This document shows positions 3,510 through 7,816 of a DNA stretch of 7,816 nt, in pieces. Under the pieces are notes generated by a model. That model had not been told where the DNA came from, made no database searches, and was given only the letters and a program-made list of their open reading frames with translations. The position numbers were made by a program, and so were the translations under genes. How positions within the stretch are numbered: the stretch's first letter is position 1; the number at the start of each line of letters is the position of its first letter. This DNA is from Sphingopyxis sp. Its GTDB lineage: Bacteria > Pseudomonadota > Alphaproteobacteria > Sphingomonadales > Sphingomonadaceae. Location: the NCBI GenBank assembly GCA_026125835.1, contig JAHCKJ010000092.1, positions 1-7,816 of the forward strand. Reading direction: 5' to 3'.

Positions 3510-6344
3510 ATGACCCTCACCCCGCAATGGCTGGACGAACTCCGCTCGCGGATCACGCTGTCGACGCTCATCGGGCGCACGGTGAAGGTCACCCGCGCCG
3601 GGCGCGAGTATAAAGCCTGCTGCCCCTTTCATAACGAAAAGACGCCCAGCTTCACGATCAACGACGAGAAGGGCTTCTATCATTGCCTGGCCCCGGAAAC
3701 CGTGGTCATCACCGAGAAAGGCCGAGTCCCGATCGCGGAACTTGCGGGCCAAACCGTCCGGATCCTGTCGCGTCACGGCGAATGGATTGAGGCGCCGTTC
3801 AGATCCTACGGCGAACAGCGGCTCTGGAAAATCAGCCTCTCGCGAAACGGCGTCACCAAGGAGATCCATGCGACATCGGGGCACCGCTGGTTCGTGCATG
3901 ACCGGGCTAGGACCTATACGACCGAAGAATTGCGCCCCGGCCACGCGCTCGAATCCGCCTTGCCGTTGCCGCGGTCCGATTGGTCGCTCGATCCCGAAGG
4001 GATTCGGCACGGCATCGTTTTCGGCGACGGCAGCATGTACAAGGGCACCTATGGCACGCTGAACCTGCACGGCGAAAAGGATGCGCAACTGCGCCACTGG
4101 TTTCCCGATCAGGAACATCATGTTCAGGAACGCGCAGGCGGCGCTCTCTATCTGCGGATCTCCGGCGGTCGCGCATTCTCGCATATGAAAAATTTGCCGG
4201 GTCGGGACCGTTCCCCGAGCTACTTGCTCGGCTTTCTTGCCGGGTATCTGGCTGCCGACGGCCATGTCGCCAAGGATGGCACCGTGATGCTCAATTCGGC
4301 AAGTGCCGAACATCTGGAAGCCGTTCGCGATATCGCGACGAAGCTTGGCATTGCGACCTATGGCCGCACGACATTGATGCGCAAAGGCTATGGCAGCTGC
4401 CCCAGCGCACTGTATCGAATCCATTTCGTCACCTCGACGCTGTCGGAAAATCTGTTCCTGCTGAAAACGGCGCGCGCGCGCTTTGCTGCGCAGACGAAAA
4501 AATTCGAACGCCTGCGCTGGGTCGTCCGGTCGGTCGAGCCCAGCGATCGCGTCGAAACCGTTTATTGCGCCGAGGTGCCACGGCATCATGCCTTTGCGCT
4601 CGATGACAATATCCTCACCGGTAATTGCTTCGGCTGTTCGGCCCATGGCGATGCGATCCGGTGGATGACCGACCAGCGCGGGCTGTCGTTCATGGATGCG
4701 GTGAAAGAACTCGCCGCCGAGGCGGGGATGGAGGTGCCCGCCGCCGACCCGCGCGCCGCGAAAAAGGCCGAGGAAGCGGCGAGCCTGCGCGATGTCGTGC
4801 AGGCGGCTGCCGACTGGTTCATGCAGCAGCTGGGCAGCAGCAACGGCGCCCCGGCGCGCGACTATCTGGCGAAGCGCGGGATTTCGGAGGCGACGTGCAA
4901 GGCGTTCGGCTTTGGCCTGGCGCCCGATAGCCGCAGCGCGCTGAAGGGGGCACTCAAGAAATTCCCGACCGCGATGCTGGTTGAGTCCGGCATGCTGATC
5001 GCGCCAAAGGAATATGGCTCCGACAAGGAGCCGTACGACCGGTTCCGCGGGCGGTTGATGATCCCGATCCGCGACGCGCGCGGGCGGGTGATTGCGTTCG
5101 GCGGGCGCATCCTGGGCGACGGTGAGCCCAAATATCTGAACTCGCCCGACACGCCGCTCTTCGACAAGGGCCGCGTCCTCTACAATATCGACAAGGCGTC
5201 GCCCGCGTCGCGGCAGACGGGCCGGATCATCGTCGTCGAAGGCTATATGGACGTCATCGCGCTCGCCGAGGCGGGGATCGCCGACGCGGTCGCGCCGCTC
5301 GGCACCGCGCTGACCGAGGCGCAGCTGGGGCTGATCTGGCGGATGGTGCCGGTGCCGGTGCTCTGCTTCGATGGCGATGCGGCGGGTCAGAAAGCGGCGA
5401 TGCGCGCCGCGATGCGCGCGCTGCCGCTGCTGCGCCCCGGTTTCAGCCTGGCCTTTGCCACATTGCCCGCGGGGCAGGATCCCGACGACATTGTCCGCGC
5501 CCGCGGAGCCGAAGGCTTCACCGCGTTGCTCGACGAGGCCCAACCGCTCGTCGAACGGCTGTGGGCGCATGAAGTCGCCGCCGGATCGCTCGCTACCCCC
5601 GAGGAGCGCGCCGCGCTCAAGACCCGGCTGCTCGCGCACGCCGACGCGATCGAAGACGCCGACGTCCGACACCATTATCGCGAGGCGTTTCGCGAACGGC
5701 TCGACGCGCTGTTCGCGCGCAAACAGCCCGAGCGGGGACAACGCGTACCATGGGCGCCGCAGCCCCAGCGTGGCAGCAATCGCCGCTTCGGTCCCGACCC
5801 CCGGCTGCAACCACCGGTGGATGAAGCGCGTTCGATCGGAAAGATCGGCATCGGCGGTCATTATGCCGCCGCGCTGATCGCCGGATTGCTGCGCTATCCC
5901 GCCGCGATACGGCGCCACGAGGAGGCGCTGACGCGAATTGCGGTTGCCGACCCCGGCGACGCCGAACTGCTGCGCCAGATGCTTGACATCGCAAATGCCC
6001 AGGAAGGGCTTGATTGCGAGGGGTTGCTTGCCATATTGGAGCCAATGAAAGTGTATAATAGGGCGACGACATTGCTCAGAGCCGACGGAATGCACTTCTC
6101 GTTCAATCGCAGGCTTGAAGGCGAAGAGGTTGATACAGCGCGTGAAATCGCGCTGCGCGACCTTGACGAATATATCGGTGTGCTGGTGACCCAGCCCGAA
6201 ATCCGCGCCCGGCTCGCCGAAGCCACCGCGGAGTTCCAGCGCACGATGGACGACGAAGGATTTGCGCGACAGCAAAAGCTGTTCGCAATGGACAAAGAAT
6301 TGACCCGCCGCCTGGCCGCGCTGTCCGACAGCAGCCAGGGCTGA
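3510..6344 (+). CDS. dnaG: DNA primase DnaG, interrupted in frame by an intein
   Basis: DnaG makes the RNA primers for chromosome replication, working with the DnaB helicase. The 944-codon frame minus the 314-residue intein gives a 630-residue primase, normal for the family. The parts in order (precursor numbering) are as follows. The zinc-binding domain has Cys38, His41, then Cys373 and Cys376 after intein removal; the Cys38-to-third-ligand distance becomes 21, as in E. coli. The RNA polymerase core has RFRGRLMIPIRD (511-522), VIAFGGR (527-533) and PKYLNSPDTPLF (540-551). The TOPRIM motifs are VVEGYMD with Glu577 and CFDGD with Asp621/Asp623. A variable C-terminal DnaB-interaction domain follows (about 760-944). 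The ATG at 3510 gives the expected MTLTPQWLDEL start. AAGGA directly abuts it (3504-3508, one base away), too close for an ideal ribosome site, which may mean weak translation. rpoD follows after 31 bases. All key catalytic residues are present, so function depends on splicing. Confidence 0.97.
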   Translation: MTLTPQWLDELRSRITLSTLIGRTVKVTRAGREYKACCPFHNEKTPSFTINDEKGFYHCLAPETVVITEKGRVPIAELAGQTVRILSRHGEWIEAPFRSYGEQRLWKISLSRNGVTKEIHATSGHRWFVHDRARTYTTEELRPGHALESALPLPRSDWSLDPEGIRHGIVFGDGSMYKGTYGTLNLHGEKDAQLRHWFPDQEHHVQERAGGALYLRISGGRAFSHMKNLPGRDRSPSYLLGFLAGYLAADGHVAKDGTVMLNSASAEHLEAVRDIATKLGIATYGRTTLMRKGYGSCPSALYRIHFVTSTLSENLFLLKTARARFAAQTKKFERLRWVVRSVEPSDRVETVYCAEVPRHHAFALDDNILTGNCFGCSAHGDAIRWMTDQRGLSFMDAVKELAAEAGMEVPAADPRAAKKAEEAASLRDVVQAAADWFMQQLGSSNGAPARDYLAKRGISEATCKAFGFGLAPDSRSALKGALKKFPTAMLVESGMLIAPKEYGSDKEPYDRFRGRLMIPIRDARGRVIAFGGRILGDGEPKYLNSPDTPLFDKGRVLYNIDKASPASRQTGRIIVVEGYMDVIALAEAGIADAVAPLGTALTEAQLGLIWRMVPVPVLCFDGDAAGQKAAMRAAMRALPLLRPGFSLAFATLPAGQDPDDIVRARGAEGFTALLDEAQPLVERLWAHEVAAGSLATPEERAALKTRLLAHADAIEDADVRHHYREAFRERLDALFARKQPERGQRVPWAPQPQRGSNRRFGPDPRLQPPVDEARSIGKIGIGGHYAAALIAGLLRYPAAIRRHEEALTRIAVADPGDAELLRQMLDIANAQEGLDCEGLLAILEPMKVYNRATTLLRADGMHFSFNRRLEGEEVDTAREIALRDLDEYIGVLVTQPEIRARLAEATAEFQRTMDDEGFARQQKLFAMDKELTRRLAALSDSSQG
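3684..4625 (+). mobile_element. Intein with LAGLIDADG homing endonuclease, inserted in the DnaG zinc-binding domain
   Basis: This 314-residue insert (DnaG residues 59-372) has no counterpart in ordinary primases and carries the intein blocks in order. Block A is CLAPETVVITEKG with Cys59 at position 1. Block B is ATSGHRWF with the TxxH residues Thr122 and His125, and Trp127. The endonuclease motifs are at 165-176 and 238-251. Block F is VYCAEVPRHHAF with Cys353 and His360. Block G is NILTGN, ending in Asn372, followed by Cys373 as the first downstream residue. Both ends are fixed because excision restores FYH-CFGC, the standard primase zinc motif. Trp127, Cys353 and Thr370 match the class 3 intein triad, while Cys59 is a class 1 feature. 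Gly371 replaces the usual penultimate His. A hand count gives about 61% G+C for 3721-4620, against roughly 65-78% in sampled lines of flanking dnaG. The frame is open throughout, so the element looks intact. Confidence 0.96.
4002..4262 (+). other. LAGLIDADG homing endonuclease core of the intein
   Basis: Two LAGLIDADG-type motifs are visible: IRHGIVFGDGSM (residues 165-176, acidic Asp173) and YLLGFLAGYLAADG (residues 238-251, acidic Asp250). They are 77 residues apart, plausible for a single-chain two-motif enzyme. Both carry the acidic residue that binds the metal. A later segment, HLEAVRDIATKLGI (268-281), resembles the helix that often follows in intein endonucleases. By family knowledge such an enzyme cuts intein-free dnaG alleles at the insertion point so that repair copies the intein in. 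Activity cannot be judged from sequence alone, but no inactivating change is seen. The endonuclease part is compact, since the whole intein is only 314 residues. Confidence 0.85.
6009..6059 (+). promoter_or_regulatory. Candidate internal promoter in the 3' part of dnaG, reading towards rpoD
   Basis: CTTGAT (6009-6014) and CCATAT (6031-6036) are separated by 16 bases, which fits the heat-shock sigma-32 (RpoH) pattern of CTTGA and a CCATNT-like minus-10. Just after them is a perfect TATAAT (6054-6059) with a TG directly before it. TTGCCA (6028-6033) is a reasonable minus-35 sequence for it, but the 20-base spacer is too long. The region is unusually AT-rich for this gene and about 320-340 bases upstream of the rpoD start. 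E. coli has a heat-shock promoter for rpoD inside dnaG, which makes the position plausible. No experimental support is available. Confidence 0.35.
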
Positions 6345-6365
6345 CCCAACGACCGCCCCTTTGGC

Positions 6366-6370
6366 AGGAA
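6366..6370 (+). promoter_or_regulatory. Ribosome-binding site of rpoD
   Basis: AGGAA lies 5 bases before the ATG at 6376 in the short dnaG-rpoD gap. It is a good Shine-Dalgarno element and fixes the rpoD start. The 31-base gap has no hairpin that would end transcription, so dnaG and rpoD can be co-transcribed. Confidence 0.6.
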
Positions 6371-6375
6371 CATAT

Positions 6376-7816
6376 ATGGCCACCAAGAACACCGCCGCCG
6401 CCGAACCCGATGCCGACACCGACGGCCCGCTGATCGACCTGAACGAGGCCGACGTCAAAAAGCTGATCGCGCGCGGCAAGAAGCGCGGTTACCTGACCTA
6501 TGACGAGCTGAACGAAGCGCTGCCGCAGGACCAGATGTCGTCGGAGCAGATCGAGGACATCATGTCGGCGATTTCCGACATGGGCATCAACATCGTCGAA
6601 AGCGACGAGGATGTGCAGGAAGAGGCCGAGCAGGAAACCGACGACGACATCGACGTCAGCGCCGGCACCGGTTCGGTGTCGAACCCCGCGATCGAGAAGA
6701 AGAAGGAAACGGTCGATCGCACCGACGATCCCGTGCGCATGTACCTACGCGAAATGGGCGCGGTCGAGCTGCTCAGCCGCGAAGGCGAAATCGCGATCGC
6801 CAAGCGCATCGAGGCCGGCCGCGACACGATGATCCTGGGGCTGTGCGAAAGCCCGCTGACCTTTAACGCGATCATCGACTGGTCGACCGCGCTGAACAAC
6901 GGCGACATGCAGCTGCGCGAGATCGTCGATCTGGAAGCGATGCTGTCGAAGGATCCGGCGCCCGAAAACCTCGACGAGGAAGGCGCCGAGGACGACGGCG
7001 AGATCAGCGAGAAGACCGCCGGCGTGTCGTTCAAGGACGAGGATGAGGTCGAGGAAGAGCCCGCCGCCGATGGCGACGACGAGGACGGCGAAAGCTCGTC
7101 GGGCAAGCGCGAAAGTTTCGAGGAGGACGAGGAGGACAACACGCTCAGCCTCGCCGCGATGGAAGAGCTGCTGAAGCCCGACGCGCTCGAAAAATTCGCG
7201 AACATCACCAAAAGCTTCAAGGCCTTTTCGAAGTTGCAGGAAACGCGGCTCGAAGCCTTGTCGTCGGGCGGCGAGTTCCCGGCAGCGTCGGAAAAGAAAT
7301 ATCACAAGCTGCGCGAGGAGCTGACGGCGCAGGTCGAAAGCGTCCAGTTTCACGGCACCAAGATCGAGTATCTGGTCGACCAGCTGTACAGCTACAACCG
7401 CCGCCTGACCGCGCTCGGCGGCCAGATGCTCCGCCTTGCCGAGCGCCACAAGGTGCCGCGCAAGGCGTTCCTCGACAATTATGTCGGGCGCGAGCTTGAG
7501 GAAAACTGGCTCGACCAGGTGGCGGGTATCGACAAGAAATGGGCCGCCTTTGCCGAGAATGAAGCGGGCGCGGTCGATCGCATCCGCATCGAGATTTCGG
7601 AAATCGCGCAGGCGGCGGGCATGAGCCTGACCGAATTCCGCCGCGTCGTGAACATGGTCCAGAAGGGCGAGCGCGAGGCGCGCATCGCCAAGAAGGAAAT
7701 GGTCGAGGCGAACCTGCGCCTCGTGATCTCGATCGCCAAGAAATATACGAACCGCGGCCTGCAGTTCCTCGACCTGATCCAGGAAGGCAATATCGGCCTG
7801 ATGAAGGCGGTCGACA
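6376..7816 (+). CDS. rpoD: RNA polymerase primary sigma factor (sigma-70/RpoD), N-terminal part (3' end outside window)
   Basis: RpoD directs RNA polymerase to housekeeping promoters. The window holds 480 codons. Region 1.1 (about residues 18-80) begins with PLIDLNEADVKKLIARGKKR and contains GYLTYDELNEALP. Region 1.2 (about 115-150) has DPVRMYLREMGAVELLSREGE. A long non-conserved segment of the proteobacterial type follows (about 151-430), with an extremely acidic stretch at about 195-255. The start of region 2 is VEANLRLVISIAKKYTNRGLQFLDLIQEGNIGLMKAVD (about 443-480), the core-binding part. The rest of region 2 and regions 3-4 lie beyond the right edge. It is preceded by AGGAA and follows dnaG by 31 bases, as in the macromolecular synthesis operon. 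Identification is secure. Confidence 0.98.
   Translation, partial: MATKNTAAAEPDADTDGPLIDLNEADVKKLIARGKKRGYLTYDELNEALPQDQMSSEQIEDIMSAISDMGINIVESDEDVQEEAEQETDDDIDVSAGTGSVSNPAIEKKKETVDRTDDPVRMYLREMGAVELLSREGEIAIAKRIEAGRDTMILGLCESPLTFNAIIDWSTALNNGDMQLREIVDLEAMLSKDPAPENLDEEGAEDDGEISEKTAGVSFKDEDEVEEEPAADGDDEDGESSSGKRESFEEDEEDNTLSLAAMEELLKPDALEKFANITKSFKAFSKLQETRLEALSSGGEFPAASEKKYHKLREELTAQVESVQFHGTKIEYLVDQLYSYNRRLTALGGQMLRLAERHKVPRKAFLDNYVGRELEENWLDQVAGIDKKWAAFAENEAGAVDRIRIEISEIAQAAGMSLTEFRRVVNMVQKGEREARIAKKEMVEANLRLVISIAKKYTNRGLQFLDLIQEGNIGLMKAVD

Noticed and set aside
3684..4625. A group I/II intron or a pseudogene-forming insertion in dnaG
   Set aside because: The insert is an exact multiple of three, open throughout, and carries protein-splicing blocks at both ends with Asn-Cys at the downstream junction, so splicing at the protein level is the right explanation.
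3687..4625. Alternative intein start at Leu60, leaving Cys59 in the primase
   Set aside because: This would leave FYHCCFGC with an extra Cys in the zinc motif. Starting at Cys59 restores the exact primase sequence and a normal block A.
6054..6059. TATAAT as a complete sigma-70 promoter
   Set aside because: The best minus-35 sequence, TTGCCA, is 20 bases away and TTGGAG only 12, both outside the usual 16-18, and the TG before it is not at extended minus-10 spacing. It is kept only as part of a candidate region.
3318..6479. A 1053-codon open frame on the minus strand opposite dnaG and the intein
   Set aside because: It is the antisense shadow of a GC-rich gene. It has no recognisable domain, is Arg/His/Gly-rich with low-complexity composition, and runs across dnaG, the intein, and parts of yqeY and rpoD without regard to their boundaries.
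6568..7149. Acidic low-complexity stretches of RpoD as something unusual
   Set aside because: A long acidic non-conserved region between regions 1.2 and 2 is normal for proteobacterial primary sigma factors.
6498..7449. Ser-rich and Leu/Ala-rich minus-strand frames opposite rpoD
   Set aside because: The serine runs are the complement of the acidic Asp/Glu codons of the RpoD insert; there is no independent evidence for a gene.

Overview
The window looks like chromosomal DNA of a high-GC alphaproteobacterium, most likely a sphingomonad (Sphingopyxis/Sphingomonas/Novosphingobium type). This is inferred from the protein sequences, the GC-rich codon use and the gene order yqeY-dnaG-rpoD diverging from a carA-carB cluster. 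No rRNA or tRNA is present to test it, and no search was possible.

Layout. The minus-strand half (2870 down to 1) is a tightly packed pyrimidine/arginine cluster: carA, a 100-residue predicted lipoprotein, and carB, which runs off the left edge. carA and the lipoprotein gene share GTGA and the lipoprotein gene and carB share TAATG, so the three look translationally coupled. A divergent intergenic region (about 2871-3001) separates them from the plus-strand half. That half holds a GatB/YqeY-domain gene, a strong hairpin, the DNA primase gene dnaG, and the start of rpoD (primary sigma factor), which runs off the right edge. It is an alphaproteobacterial version of the macromolecular synthesis operon, with yqeY where enterobacteria have rpsU.

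Main point of interest. dnaG is interrupted in frame by a 314-residue intein (3684-4625, residues 59-372). It sits inside the N-terminal zinc-binding domain, immediately before the third zinc ligand. Its excision would join FYH to CFGC, restore the Cys-His-Cys-Cys zinc site with E. coli spacing, and leave a normal 630-residue primase. The intein carries a two-motif LAGLIDADG homing endonuclease. It also has an unusual mix of splicing signatures: a class 1 Cys at position 1 together with the Trp/Cys/Thr triad that defines class 3 inteins, and a Gly in place of the usual penultimate His. The first downstream residue of the host protein (Cys373) would be both a splicing nucleophile and a zinc ligand, so primase maturation could respond to zinc or redox state.

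Secondary signals are a sigma-32-like promoter candidate near the 3' end of dnaG that could drive rpoD alone, as is known in E. coli; a cluster of rare, AT-rich codons with a perfect TATAAT just after it; the lipoprotein gene between carA and carB; and a hairpin that overlaps the probable dnaG ribosome-binding region.
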